A stretch of 64,000 nucleotides of DNA from Auanema rhodensis (taxonomy: Eukaryota > Nematoda > Chromadorea > Rhabditida > Rhabditidae): the NCBI GenBank assembly GCA_964057225.1, contig OZ059896.1:12508501-12572500 (forward strand). Direction: 5' to 3'. Under the pieces are notes generated by a model that saw only the letters and a list, made by a program, of their open reading frames with translations, ran no database searches and was not told the DNA's origin. Shown here one piece after another: positions 11,814-23,055 of this stretch; the stretch's first letter is position 1; every line of letters starts with the position of its first letter. The translations under genes and the position numbers were made by a program.

Positions 11814-12660
11814 CAGTCATGTGTAAAAGAAAAAGGGCAAAACTTTCGAATGGTCTCCTGAAGTAGTGAGACTACAAAAAATTAAAAACTATGAAAAATA
11901 GAAATGGTGAGCAGACCACAAATCGAAAAATGCAAAAAAAACCAAAAAATTAAGACTTTATTAATATTTTGTCGGATACCCGAAATTATCAATCACAGCT
12001 TTGAGCCTTCTATTCATCGAATTGACGAGCTTCTTCAAAATACCCGGAGAAGTTTCTCGCCAGAGGATTCTTAGGCATCTGAACTTCTCGTCCTTGTTCG
12101 ATGACGGAAATTGAGCCGTCCTTCTTCCCAAATCTCTCCATAGATGTTCGATCGGATTCAGATCGGTTCTTCAATTCTGGATGACGTCTTCAATTCTGGA
12201 TGACGTCAATTCTGGATGACGTTGAGCCAAGCGGACGATGGTGTTTTCCTGTGATGGTGTGGTCTTCGGTGGGCGCCCTGGTTTTGTCTTCTTTATCATT
12301 GCTACTCCTTGGCTGTGATCCTTGATGATGGCTTGAACGCAGCTCTTCGAGATAGCCGTAAAAGCAGCAATTTTTCGGGTTGCAAACCCTTCGTCTTTGA
12401 GCCTGAGGACTGTCTCCCTCATCTCGTTGCTGTATCTTCTGCCTTGAACCATCTAAATTTGCATATTAAAAATGAAGCTGAATCATTTTAATTTCCAAAA
12501 TAATACATTTCAAAGTTAGTTTTAAAAAATGAATTCAGCTTCATTTTTTAGCAACATAATTCCTAGCCATTATCGATTTTTTTCAGATTCCTAAATTGTA
12601 GTCTGAGCTCCAGATTCTAATATTTTCTAAATCTTGCCCTTTTTCTTTTACACATGACTG
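11814..12660 (-). mobile_element. Internally deleted Tc1-like transposon
   Basis: The two ends are perfect 27-bp inverted repeats beginning cagtcatgtgtaaaagaaaa, flanked by a TA duplication at 11812-11813 and 12661-12662. That is the hallmark of Tc1/mariner insertion. The element is 847 bp, far shorter than the usual 1.3-1.7 kb. The related BEL/Pao copy at 24295-24310 has the same flanks without the element and with a single TA, which gives an unoccupied reference site. Inside is a two-part transposase relic. Confidence 0.92.
11961..12452 (-). pseudogene. Tc1-like transposase, catalytic core deleted
   Basis: The start is an ATG at 12452. The first about 75 residues form the paired-like helix-turn-helix: RRYSNEMRETVLRLKDEGFA, then TRKIAAFTAISKSCVQAIIK, and a GRPPKT hook. 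The C-terminal end reappears at about 12150-11970 with residues ending SMNRRLKAVIDNFGYPTKY. Everything between, including the first two catalytic acidic residues, is missing. At the junction (12165-12222) the string aattctggatgacgt occurs three times. Confidence 0.85.
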
Positions 12661-12664
12661 TATG

Positions 12665-14058
12665 TATTGTTATGTTCAGAGTTATCCGATTCATATTCAA
12701 TGTATTGATTGGGTTCGGTATTATTTATATTATTATCCTCATGTCTTTCATGTTCTATCGGTTCATGAGGATTCTGTTTGGGTATACTTTCTATTGGAGT
12801 ACTGTTGTTCTGTATGTTGCATCTTATCTCCAATGGATAGAGCTGATTGATTGATCTGCTAATTATGTTTCCATTACTAGTTACTACTTTTGCGGAACGT
12901 ATGTTGCAGTCTGAACTAGTGATTGTTTCTATGATGCGCCCAAGCTTCCATTTTCCTTGGGGCAACATGTCATTTTGTATCAATACTATTTCATCCGGTT
13001 GGGGGAAGATGTTTGTGTGATTTTTTCTATGGTTTTTATGCTTAAATATATCTTTTAAGCTTGTTAGATATTCCTCTTGAAATCGTTTCCAAAATTTAGA
13101 TGCTGAGTCTTCTGATAATAGAAGCGCTTCTAGTGCTTGCTCTGTTGATTGAATCGTTTGAATATCGCTATGGATATCAAATATATGAGTATCCGCGTTG
13201 TTTTCAGGTAATGAAAACTTTATGGCTGATGTTAAAAAGTCAAATGGCCTTATGGGTAGAGATTCTAAATTATTTGGGTGTGAATGGGTGAGTTGGCGTG
13301 TATTAATTATAGCTTCTATTTTTACAATAGCTGTGTGTAAATTGTCAATGGACATTCGATTAGAAACAAAGCATTTTTTGAGGGATGATTTGGTGACACC
13401 TACTAAGCGTTCCCAACATCTACCTTTCCAGGGTGATAATGGAGTGTTGTATATCCATTTAATTTTTTGTTGTGCTAGTGTATTTAGTAAGCTTCTTCCG
13501 TTGTAATCCGATGTTTTTTCAAGGGTTTCTAATATTTTTGAGCTCAATATAAAGTTTCCTGCGCAGTCACTACGCATAATTTCAGGAGTAACTCTGCGTG
13601 ATATAAATCTAGTGAATGCATTCATAAAAGCAATTGTAGATTGATTGGTGACTACCTCTAGGTGGACCGCTCGAGTTGTCATGCAAGTAAATAGACAAAT
13701 GTGGACCTTAGACACATTTCGAAAGGTGAAAGGGCCCATTACATCACACCCTGTTGAAAAGAATGCTCTTGTAAGAATCGCGCTATCTTTTGGTGGCGAT
13801 GGCATATCTGGTAATTCATAAGGGTGTGATTGAAATCTTTTACATGTCACACAGTTTTTCAATGTTTGTCTGATGACTCCGGTTATTTTTGGTATGTAGA
13901 ATTTTTGTCTCAATTGAATAAGCGTGAAATGTTTGCCTTGATGATTATTGTGTTTGTGTATTTTGTTGATCAGTTTGTTAACTATGAGGTTTGTTTTAAA
14001 AAGGAATATAGGGTTTTTCGTCTCTTCGGGAAGAAGAGTATTTCGTAAACGGCTTCTT
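12665..14058 (-). pseudogene. BEL/Pao integrase and pol C-terminal domain
   Basis: A continuous frame runs from about 14055 to 12665. It begins with a zinc-binding region (HNNHQGKHFTLIQL, then CVTCKRFQSHPYELPDMPSP). The core has the first Asp in GCDVMGPF, the second in EIMRSDCAGNF and the Glu in SPWKGRCWERLVGVTKSSLK, so D,D,E are all kept. The DUF5641-like end has LIQNDMLPQGKWKLGRIIET and SRSINQLYPLEI. An Asn-rich tail follows. The domain is readable, but it is cut off from the RNase H frame by a TAA at about 14058-14060. Confidence 0.88.
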
Positions 14059-15990
14059 TAGCGATAAATATCCCATGTATCTTTGAAGAATTTTAGATTT
14101 GTATGTCTTTGCTGTAGCTCATCAAAGCTCATATTAGATTGACTGTTACTGATCAAAATTTTTTCCAATATGTTGATGTCTTCAACAGTGTGCGTGTCTG
14201 TTGATGTGAGATGTTTTACTTTTTGCAACTTGTTGGCGCTGTTAGAATGGACTGTATGGAACCATTTTTTGAACAATTTCCCTACGGTTGTCATTGTTTT
14301 GATCACATCATTGTAGTTTTCACGAATGTTCCAAATATCATTGGTTGGAAGATTGTCTATGATTATGTGGACCACATCATAATGCTTAGATTCTGTTTCT
14401 TTGGTGTTCGTACCTAGTTTCTTCGGTGGCCCGAATGTTGTCAGAGGGTTATTCTCGTGAAGTTTGGCTAACCATTGTGGGCCTTGAATCTAATCGGAGG
14501 CTAATAATTTCTCTATGTCTGCCCCTCGGGATCCAATATCCGCAGTGTTATACGTGGTTTGCACATGATATAGTTCGATATCATAACATATTTCTTTAAT
14601 TTCATGTAACTGTTTGTTTATAATGGTTGTCTGATTTTTATGAACAATTTAAGAGACTTTTGTGAGACAATCCAAGATAGCGCTATGTTGCTGTCGCTTA
14701 CGATGTTGACTTTGGCCACATTCGGGCATACTGTAACTATTGAGAATGCCATTCGTACTGCTAAGCGAATGTCTAATAGTCCTAATCGTGGAATCGTGGT
14801 TTCATTTTTGGGTGCAATGCGAGATTTTCCGTTGAGAAGGAAGCTAACCTTCTGTTTTGTTTAAAAGTAAGAACAAGCGGCCATGGCTTAATTGCTTGCG
14901 TCAGCGAAAACCCATAATTGTGTTTCATTGTCTATGAATGGAAAATATCTGTTCATGGTCAACTGATTGTGGTTCATTTGAGTTATGTGTTGTTCCCATT
15001 GTTTAATACTGTTTGACTCAATGGGTTGGCCCCATGAGTTTAGTATTCGTAATTTCTAAAAATTAATTTATTATAAGTTTGAGTGGTAAAAGTAGTGGGG
15101 CCGACAACCCAATAGGGTCGAATATTGAATGCAGTAGACTGAGTAAAATTCTTTTTGTATATTTCGTTTGATTGTTTGTTATGTTTATGAGAATCATGAA
15201 CGTGTCAATTTCTTTATTAAAGGATATGCCGAGTATTTTAGTGATCGAGCTGGGATATCTGTCTTCTTCCGGAAGACTTTGTACCACAAGTTCATTGTTT
15301 GATAGGTATTCGTGAACGTGCATATTTCTGCAACAATGTTTGGGTGTCCTTACATTTCTTTTTAGCATCTGCTGTTGTATCTGCTGTGAGTATGATGTTG
15401 TCGATATACAAGTTGTTAAGAATTTCCGGGAGATGCAGTAATACCAAAAGATAGTCTGTTGAATCGGAGGGTTATGATGTTGTTGTGTGATACCGGGTAA
15501 TTTTGGTTTCTTATCCAGTAAAATTTGCATAAATTTTTGTGTTTTTCTGACAACTGTATTTGTTAGAATGCTGCCTTAATATCACATGTTATTATGATAG
15601 GTTTCGTTCTGCAAGCTATCATTATATCGTGTATATATGTGATGAATGATCGTTCGGTGTGTATTTATTATCTCATTTAATGAATGGCTATCCTTCTGTT
15701 TAGCTGATGCATCGAATACGATTCAAAGCGGGTTAGGTTTGCTGGGTTTCCAAACCCCATGATGAGGCATATAGAATTCAAGAGATTCCTGTTGGTTGCT
15801 GTTAATCTCTCCAACAACATTGTCTGTGATGTAGTTTTTAATTGTTTTGGTAAAGTGTGAGAGCATTTCTGGATTGGTAATTAGTTTTCGCCGTAGGGAT
15901 ACAAATCTATGTTACGCGGGCATTTTGTTGTTTTTTAGACTTTTGAAGTTATTTTGTAACGGGATCGGTGCAATGATACGGTTGTTATCA
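14058..15990 (-). pseudogene. BEL/Pao reverse transcriptase and RNase H, interrupted
   Basis: The RT 3' part is visible at 15530-15063: an active-site region near 15385-15410 reading NLYIDNIILTADTTA, then KILGISFNKEIDTFM and SIFDPIGLSAPLLLPLKLII, a stretch typical of Pao RT. RNase H follows, with LWVFADAS (first Asp, about 14915), VSDSNIALSW (about 14690) and TADIGSRGADI (about 14515). Stops lie near 14896, 14866 and 14491, and frameshifts lie near 15400 and upstream. The usual YxDD box reads YIDN here. Confidence 0.78.
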
Positions 15991-15994
15991 ATTT

Positions 15995-16771
15995 TTATAT
16001 CTTTTGAGTACATGCATTTTCTGTATTGACGCCGATAGAATCCAGTTCAAATAGGTTCATAAGGTGTTCTTTATGAGAAGTTTCTTTTGTTATCTCTTCT
16101 ACTGTAGAGCATAATATTACTTCTCGTTGTGTGTTATCATCGGGAAGAGGAGCTTCCCCATGTATCATGTGGCCCAATATCGAATTTTTCAATCTCATAC
16201 GTGAGGGGAGTTCGGTTTCTTCGTTTAAGTGCATGAATAGTTTGTATCTATCCGTACCTATCAGTATATCCGGAGTAAATGATTCTCCGTTTGTTTTTGG
16301 ATTGGCTAATTTTACGTTTTTGTTTTGTATGAATTTTATGTCTTCTTTGGATAGTTTTGGACAGCGTATGGGTGTGGTTAACATGGGTTTGGTAAATAGT
16401 TTTGTTACGATAATGGATCCACTGGAGGTTCCAAGGATTACTTTCACGTCTTGAACTTCGTGCGTTTCGGACAATGCTCCAATACCGTAAAAGATTTTCT
16501 TTTGAGAACCAAGAATGGGCAATCCTAACTTAGTGGATAAGTCCTTAGATATAAACGATCTTATAGATCTTTTGTCTATGAGCATGCGTACTTGCTCATA
16601 TTTTTTACTATTGTGATTGTATATGTTTGCCATTGCTGTGCGAAATATTACTTGACTTTCTTCAATATTATGGGTGTCGGCAATGTGATTAAGTGATACT
16701 GGTGCATTAAGTGCCTCAGTAGGGATTCGATTAGTGTCTGATTGCTTGTTTATATTCTGTTGTTTTTTCAA
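15995..16771 (-). pseudogene. BEL/Pao aspartic protease region (DUF1758-like)
   Basis: A 250-residue frame contains VRMLIDKRSIRSFISKDLS followed by TKLGLPILGS, then the conserved SFTPDILIGTDRYKLFM block and GHMIHGEAPL. This is the Pao protease (DUF1758). The catalytic D-(S/T)-G triplet appears as D-K-R, so although Asp is present the following residues are not standard. The frame overlaps the preceding zinc-knuckle frame at 16731-16771. Confidence 0.8.
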
Positions 16772-17099
16772 TCAATGACTCTTCTGTGGTGATCAGTAAA
16801 GCTTGATCTTTGTTAATTAAGGAAGTTTCTTTATCTTTTTGGATACTTTGTACGTTTTTTCGTCCTTGTGAGCACAAGACGGAGTTATGGTCTCCATGGC
16901 AATTCCGACATTGTTGTTTTCTGCATTCGGAACTTTTGTGTTTTTCGGAAAAACAAATCCAGCAGATGGCCTTTCCGCGGATGCGGTGTTTTCTTTCTTC
17001 TGGTGTTTCAAATGGGGTGCAATGATAAAAGCAATGTTTGGATAAGTTGCAAAAGACACATGGCCAAGTTTGGGTTTGGATGAATGAAAACATCTTCAA
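16731..17099 (-). pseudogene. BEL/Pao gag zinc-knuckle region
   Basis: Three Cys-rich knuckles lie in a row: CVFCNLSKHCFYHC, CWICFSEKHKSSEC and CRNCHGDHNSVLC. The second and third match the CxxCxxxxHxxxxC pattern; the first has the His displaced. This is the usual nucleic-acid-binding module between BEL/Pao gag and protease. A Lys- and Glu-rich linker leads to the protease frame. The frame break upstream near 17110 separates it from the gag body. Confidence 0.82.
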
Positions 17100-17126
17100 C
17101 GATGTGGTAAGGGAATTTGTTAAGAA

Positions 17127-18055
17127 TCATAGTGGTACACATTTCGCGGGATACCGTAGCTCCGGCTGCTTGAATTTGCCTGATGAGTGCCTTGGTTTCC
17201 CTGAAGGTTTCCTCACATGATTTGCATCATTGCTTGCAATTCTTAAACTGCGTAGTTGTGCTAAGAAAAAGTTTATATCGAAGAAATAATCTCCAAATTC
17301 ACAAACTAATGCTTCTCGCATGAGCTCATAATTTTGAGCAGAGGGTTCTATTCCTCTGATTGCTATTTGTGAATCGCCTTTGAGGCTTTCACAGAGTAGG
17401 TTTACCTTTTCTAAGGTTGTAAACTGTTCATTATCATGAACAAGTCTATCAAAACTGCCCCAGAATGATTTGAAGTTCTCTGGTTTGCCATCAAATGTAG
17501 GTAGCGACATCGCTGGTTTTTGAATGCTAGTTTGTTGAATGTGTAAAAATGACTTGATAATTTCCAAGAAGTGATCACTTGATTTGCTTTCTGTTTTATT
17601 GTTTTTATTGTTGAGTAATTGATGTTGTGTTCAGATTCAATCTTATGACGCACTTTTCTCAGTTTTCTGAGTATGCGTTCGGCCTACATGATGTGTTGAT
17701 CAAGCTTGATAATGGCGTTTTGAACTTTTTCAATATTGGGTTCAAAGTGATCATCGGATGTGAAAGCGATGTATTCCTCGTCTAATGCTTTACGAAGCGT
17801 TTTGTCTGATGCTTCATAAAACTTTTGAAATTTTTTCTCGTTATCTTGATGATTTTTCAACGATCCTTTGAATTCGGGTTGGACTTTTGTCCAGCGAATG
17901 ATAAGGCCAGAGAGTCTTTCCTCTTCTTCCTCAGTGTGGAAGTCGCAATCTACCAGAAAACCAGGAAGGTCCTTCACTTCTATCTCGTATCGTGTAAGCA
18001 GTTCTCCGAAAAACTGGTTAGATTGTTTGATATGATTGACAAAAAGAATTGACAT
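17127..18055 (-). pseudogene. BEL/Pao gag (DUF1759-like)
   Basis: An ATG at 18055 opens a frame to 17684 with acidic, helical sequence. After a break the frame from 17567 shows the DUF1759 signature: SLPTFDGKPENFKSFWGSFD, then LEKVNLLCESLKGDSQIAIRG. These are the retrotransposon gag core residues that assemble the particle. At least two frame breaks (about 17680 and 17110) inactivate it. A truncated copy of the first about 45 codons is at 23109-23242. Confidence 0.82.
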
Positions 18056-18286
18056 TTTTGCAATGAATAATGCATATATTTCTTTTTCTTTCTTTTTTTC
18101 TTTTTACATTGTTTGGTGGTTGATCACAGTATATGTGAACGTAAGGAAAGTAAACCTCTGTTTCTATCTTCAGAGTTTGCTTCATGTTCAAGTCTTTTGG
18201 GGGTGACTTGACGTGGTCCAATGATTGCCACGATTTTTTTTCACATATGTTTTTGCCCCAACATGCTTGGTTTGAGTTGAATCTTA

Positions 18287-18337
18287 CCTGCCACGCGGGA
18301 CTTACAGCGGCTAGGATCTGAACTAGCCGATGCACCA
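18287..18337 (-). promoter_or_regulatory. Primer-binding site with extended tRNA-Gly likeness
   Basis: On the minus strand, three bases after the LTR, TGGTGCATCGGC (18337-18326) is complementary to the 3' end of tRNA-Gly(GCC) including CCA, a primer known for BEL/Pao elements. About 25 nt further in, 18287-18300 reads (plus strand) cctgccacgcggga, identical to the tRNA-Gly(GCC) anticodon arm as I recall it. The stretch in between does not match the tRNA T arm and is about 6 nt longer. The same arrangement is at 23471-23521. Confidence 0.75.
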
Positions 18338-18340
18338 ATT

Positions 18341-18604
18341 TGTGGCGTTATATCACAAGTGTAGAGTATGGTTTATGAGTAGAACACAAGCGAATAAGTA
18401 GAAGAAGGCTTATTGATAAGTTTAGCAAGACAAGCACGGAATAAAATCACTGGCCGCGATCGTTGAAGATGTAAATGTGCTTTTATTTTTGGGCGGTTTT
18501 TGGTTTGAAATAAAATGTTACTAACGCCACATGTGAACACATATGGTGTGCAAAAATGTTTTAATGCATATTCAAAGAAAGAAGATGAAGAAAACGAGAG
18601 AGAG

Positions 18605-18645
<41 letters not shown>

Positions 18646-19137
18646 GAAAAGAATCGTTTAAGATATAAATTATAGAAACTCACTCGCTTATCGCGACACT
18701 TTTTTTCCTGTTATTTTGTTTTGGCCGATATATGTTTAATAGATTCACTTTAGTTTTTGTCCGGAATTTTGAGTCTTCGAAAATAACTATATACTACACT
18801 AGCAAGCAGAAGAAAACCTTATATTTGTTGATTATTTTTTTTAATTTCTTTCGGTATATTTAATTTTTCACAGTGAAATCGGCGAGCACATGATTCACAT
18901 GTGCGAGCTATTTAAGTGACCAATGCCTAAACGAGCCACGCTTAGAAAATGAGACTGATACAACACATTTTTTTGCTCAAACTTAGATCGATTGCTTCAA
19001 AGACATTTGTGTCTTATCTAATTATATTCTCTATTTTAATTTTTCTTAATTTTTCTAAATTTTTGTTAATGTATGATTCCTACATAATTTTTTTGTGATC
19101 TGATGGTTAATCTTTTTATCTGTTGACGTTTCTCGCA
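18341..19137 (-). repeat. 5' LTR of BEL/Pao element 1
   Basis: Read on the minus strand it begins TGCGAGAAACG at 19137 and ends GCCACA at 18341, giving the TG...CA ends expected of an LTR. It lies three bases from the primer-binding site. It matches LTR 2 (23525-24299) throughout, apart from a longer GA tract at 18596-18648. The U3 half (about 18706-19137) is also part of the tandem array unit; the other half is not. Confidence 0.8.
18596..18650. repeat. GA-rich microsatellite
   Basis: A run of gagaga, with a few aaag interruptions, lies inside LTR 1. The matching place in LTR 2 (about 23770-23812) is shorter and less regular, so the tract has changed in length since the two LTR copies separated. 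Confidence 0.85.
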
Positions 19138-19545
19138 AAATAGCAAATAAAGTGTTTAGTTCTACCCACTTAACAAAGAAAGTAAAAGAACATATATATT
19201 TCGAGCATAAAACGTGCGGAAAAGTTGTTAACTCGTTAGTATCTGTTTCACTGTCCAAAACTTTGTTTCTTAATATCCAAGGTCATGTGATTAATTCTAA
19301 TTTCAAACTTAGTTGATTAAGTTCGAACAAGGTTCTTCTCAATTAACCACAAGTACAGCACCAAACTTGGATAACTGCAATCAGCTGAGTACAAACTTTG
19401 AGAAAAATAAAATTTTAAATCTCCTCTCAATTATATTGTTATTACTTTTTTCCCTGTTATTTTAAACAAAAAAAAATTTTAAAAGGGAGGACTCAATCTT
19501 ATATATGACAATTCTCTGTTGACAGATTACAGTGGTTCCGTGGTG
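19138..19545 (+). repeat. Array block B and tRNA-Gln start next to LTR 1
   Basis: This matches block B of the tandem unit (aaatagcaaataaagtgttt, then the gaacaaggttcttctcaatt region near 19325) and the first 12 bases of the tRNA-Gln sequence (19534-19545). The tRNA is then interrupted by MULE copy 2 and continues at 23056. Confidence 0.75.
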
Positions 19546-22500
19546 GCTTTATGACAGGTACACCAAAAAACTTGTACACATCACGTACACCTTACATGTA
19601 CACTCCAAATACTACTCGTACACCACTCATTTTACCTTAGTGTATATGTAGTATTTTTGAAAATTTTGTTTAAATTCAAATAATTGCTCACCTATCGTGG
19701 AAATGTTTACTATTATATGATACTTCGAATGAGTTAAGAAATTTTATCTTTTACAATATTGATAATTTGGGGTTACATGATGAATAAACTAAAATGATTT
19801 AAAACTTCGTCTTTGTTACGTATGTTTGATTATCAAGTTTAGAAAGCATCATCATCTGCAATTGAGATTTCTTCATATCTAGAAAATGTGGATATGTTCA
19901 GGGAAGACGATGATGTACTATAAATCAAATTTTTTTTCCTCAGTAGTTCAATTTTCGCTCGCTCTGCAATTTCAATGTAGTTTCTGGTCTTATTGTTACT
20001 GCTAAACTGGTTGAACTTTCTTTTTCTGAATTTAGTACCATGCTCCGGTTTTGCTTGATCTTGGAATAAACATATACAGATTTTACTTTTTTTTATCTCA
20101 AGAGTCTGTATTACTTCATTTTTTTCTTCATCAGATAATGCGAGGAAGACAGCTGTTCTGTAATTGGAATATAATACGTTAACAATATTTTTGAAAACTT
20201 ATGAACGCAGAATTTAAGTTTTTCGTTAATTTTCTTGCATTCATATATAAAACATGCGAGGTCAGCTTTGTCGAATGTAACTACAGTACAACTGAAAACA
20301 ATATTGTTCGAAAGCAACCATTTTTAACGCACCTCATATCTGTTTTTCTAAGAAGAATTCTGTACTGTTCGAATGTTAAAACAGTTAATTCATTTACAAG
20401 TGAAATAAGTATGACCCTATCAACTTTTTTATTTATTTGATTGTTAGAAAAAGCTCTCATGAATGAAATGAACTAACCTGGAATCAGCCAACTTGGAAAA
20501 TTTTCGAAAACATCCTCCGGTAAAAATTTTTCTAATCCGTATTCTCTCAATTTTTCTCGCTGCTCTCGTTTCGACATCGTAACCCATACCTCTTTTGGAA
20601 CAGCATGAGAAGTCTGATACCGGGATACTTCACCAGAAATAGCTCTTGCACAGTCGTGTATTTCATCTGAAAAATTATTATTAGTTTGTTCTAAGTTACG
20701 AGAAAAACAACTCTTGTGATATTGAAGCAAATCATTCAATAACTTTTGCGCAGGTTTTCTGCTTTGAATAATCATTTTGAAATGGGCATTTTTGGCCTCA
20801 ATTATATTTGAACTCAAAAATTGCGCAGGCCGGCCGGCCCTTATTTTTGAGAACAAACTATTTGATTCAAAAAAAATTTCAAAATTCTCTAACAGCCTAA
20901 AAATATATTCGTTGTGCATCCCTAAAAAAACAAAAAGATCTGATACCGTATTTTGGCTCTTCCTGGCGGCATACAAGCGATGAATCTAAGCATTTTTTCC
21001 GAATATTCTCTACAATTCAAACATTGTAAGATACCTCTTTTCAACATAGTCGAACCCATAAGCTAAAAATGAATTTTAAACAGTTTTTCGCAAATTGATT
21101 TACGCCTTTCTTTTCACCCCACAATTCTTTTTTGAGATTTTCAAACATATCCAACGAATTGCAGTTTTCTTTCAAATTGTTTAAGCGATGAACATCGCAA
21201 CGAATTAACATTGCATGTTTCAAAAAACAGCCCCAATTTTGAATATGAATATATTTACATCGAAGTAACTAACTGTTTTATACTGCTTAAATGAAGTATC
21301 ACCGTCATGAACAATCAACCCAACAGCTTTACTCTTGCAATACTTAGAAAACATATTATTGAGAAAAACCGTGAATGCTTCATGATCTTCTAAAGTTTTT
21401 CTATTGTGAATCATAACGGTTAGAAGAAGACTGCTGTTTTTTCCCGAAGATGAACTTCTAAACAAATTGTGCTACTCAAATACTTTTGCAATAAATTGTT
21501 AGCACCTGAATATCTCACTGATGCCAATCACAACAGTAACGAACTCCGATGACGCTAAGCTGAACGTAGTATCGAGCATTATGCAAGAACCGATTAGAGG
21601 TAGGCTGCCACTGCAATTGACAACAGAAAGATGAGAATCTGTAATGTAAATGAGTGTTTTAAAATCAGCAGTGAGCTCACTAAATGTTCGAATAGCATTC
21701 TCAATACTCATATCAAGCATATTATCTACCAGCTGGCGATGATGAACTAAATCATCAAGAAAAGGAAGGCTTTGACTAAAACATTCTAATGCAACTGGAT
21801 AGCACAGCATAAGTCTGACTTTCACAAATCTATCTTCTGAAAATCCACTGATTCACACTCCATTTTTCCGTTTGACTTACCTTGTCGCTCAATAATTGGC
21901 TGACTAAGTATTTCGAACTGATCAACAGCATCGATATATCTATTCATGACTTCCTTAAAATTCAAGGGCGATTTACGTCCTTGATTACTTTTGACGTGTG
22001 TGGCAACACTTCTGCTCAAACTTGTCAGCTATAAAAATTATTGAAAAAACGATTCAGCGGTTAAGTTTCATTTTTTGAGTTGTAACATTCACTCCTTGAT
22101 CTGCTAAAAGTGTTTTAGCCTGTCGGGTGGAGCGATGTTTTAAAGCTTGAGAGTATTGCAAAAATCAACAGACGGCTTGAGAGTATTGCAAAAATTTAAT
22201 AGTTTCGGAAGTGAAAAAATACTAACCTCGGAATAGTAAACGTAGAGTATATTTGATAACAACTCCTTCTTTGACGAAACATAAAAAAAATTTGTCAAGT
22301 TTTTTCACCTCTCTAGAGAAACCTGCATACCTGACATGTCTATTTTTATGAATTCTCAGAACAATATCCGTTTTTTTCTGAAGTCTGAATAAAAAGTCCT
22401 TCGTTCTCTTCAAGGTATTTTTCAAAAGATTTCCCTGTGATACGAACGCCATCCAAATCTAAGCATTAATTACATCACAGAAAAAAAGCACTGGCTTACT

Positions 22501-23045
22501 TGTGCCAGACCATGGCACAAAACAATCTGCTGTAATGTCATGTTGAACAATTGAATCCCTAGATCTGAAGAAGAAAAACGTTCCTTGAGGAATATCTTCT
22601 AACACAGTAAAAAAATCAATAGCTGATTCCTCATCAACCCTGAATATTAAATTAGAAATGTTAGAATACTTGAACAGAAGTGATATACCTAGTTTTGTTA
22701 ATTTTCTGTAAAGCTTCTTTCACGTTGAGATTTTTCATATTAAGAGATTGATAGAACAAAACTGCGACAGATCATCAAACACACGTGAGAAAAACGGAGT
22801 TTTAAATTAGTTTATTCATCATGTAACCCCAGGTTATCAATATTGTAAAAGATAAGATTTTGTAACTCATTCGAAGTATCATATATTAGTAAACATTTCC
22901 ACGATAGGCAGGCAATATATTATTTGAATTCAAATAAAATTTTCAAAAACACTACATAAATACCAAGGTAAAATGAGTAGTATTTGGCGTGTACATGTAA
23001 GGTGTACGTGATGTGTACATGTTTTTTGTGTACGTGTTCTAATGC
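19546..23045 (-). mobile_element. MULE transposon copy 2, 3.5 kb, with 10-bp target duplication
   Basis: The target duplication TTCCGTGGTG is at 19536-19545 and 23046-23055, both inside a tRNA-Gln-like sequence. Terminal inverted repeats extend over about 250 bp: left gctttatgacaggtacacc..., right (reversed) ggcattagaacacgtacaca.... Each has several gtacac motifs and an inner part (ggggttacatgatgaataaac against its complement near 22810). The transposase gene is on the minus strand. Confidence 0.9.
20473..22738 (-). CDS. MULE transposase (copy 2), multi-exon
   Basis: An ATG at 22738 begins MKNLNVKEALQKINKT, followed by a short intron and an exon with SRDSIVQHDITADCFVPWSG. Later exons show SRSVATHVKSNQGRKSPLNF, SCIMLDTTFSLASSEFVTVV (first Asp), VHDGDTSFKQYKT (second Asp), RCDVHRLNNLK (Cys-x-x-His) and SSNIIEAKNAHFKM (Glu). 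The last clear exon ends FPSWLIPG at 20473, followed by a splice donor. The catalytic residues are all present. Introns are about 40-50 nt. A frame problem in the exon near 22220-22452 may be sequence decay. Further exons toward 19.8 kb were not resolved. Confidence 0.7.
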
Positions 23046-23055
23046 CTTCCGTGGT

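Larger units (their letters stand above)
12663..18340 (-). mobile_element. BEL/Pao LTR retrotransposon 1, internal region (decayed)
   Basis: On the minus strand the order is PBS (18337), gag (18055-17127), zinc knuckles and protease (17099-15995), reverse transcriptase and RNase H (about 15990-14380), integrase (about 14058-12950), pol C-terminal domain (to about 12665) and then the 3' LTR beyond a Tc1 insertion. This order is that of BEL/Pao elements. No envelope lies between pol and LTR in this copy. Stops and frameshifts occur in gag, RT, RNase H and the RNase H-integrase linker, so the copy is dead. Confidence 0.88.

Noticed and set aside
12654..13506. Several plus-strand frames of 60-100 residues with hydrophobic content.
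   Set aside because: They are opposite-strand shadows of the integrase frame.
18287..18337. A half tRNA-Gly gene on the plus strand.
   Set aside because: It has no 5' half or normal T arm, and lies exactly at the LTR primer-binding position of a BEL/Pao element.
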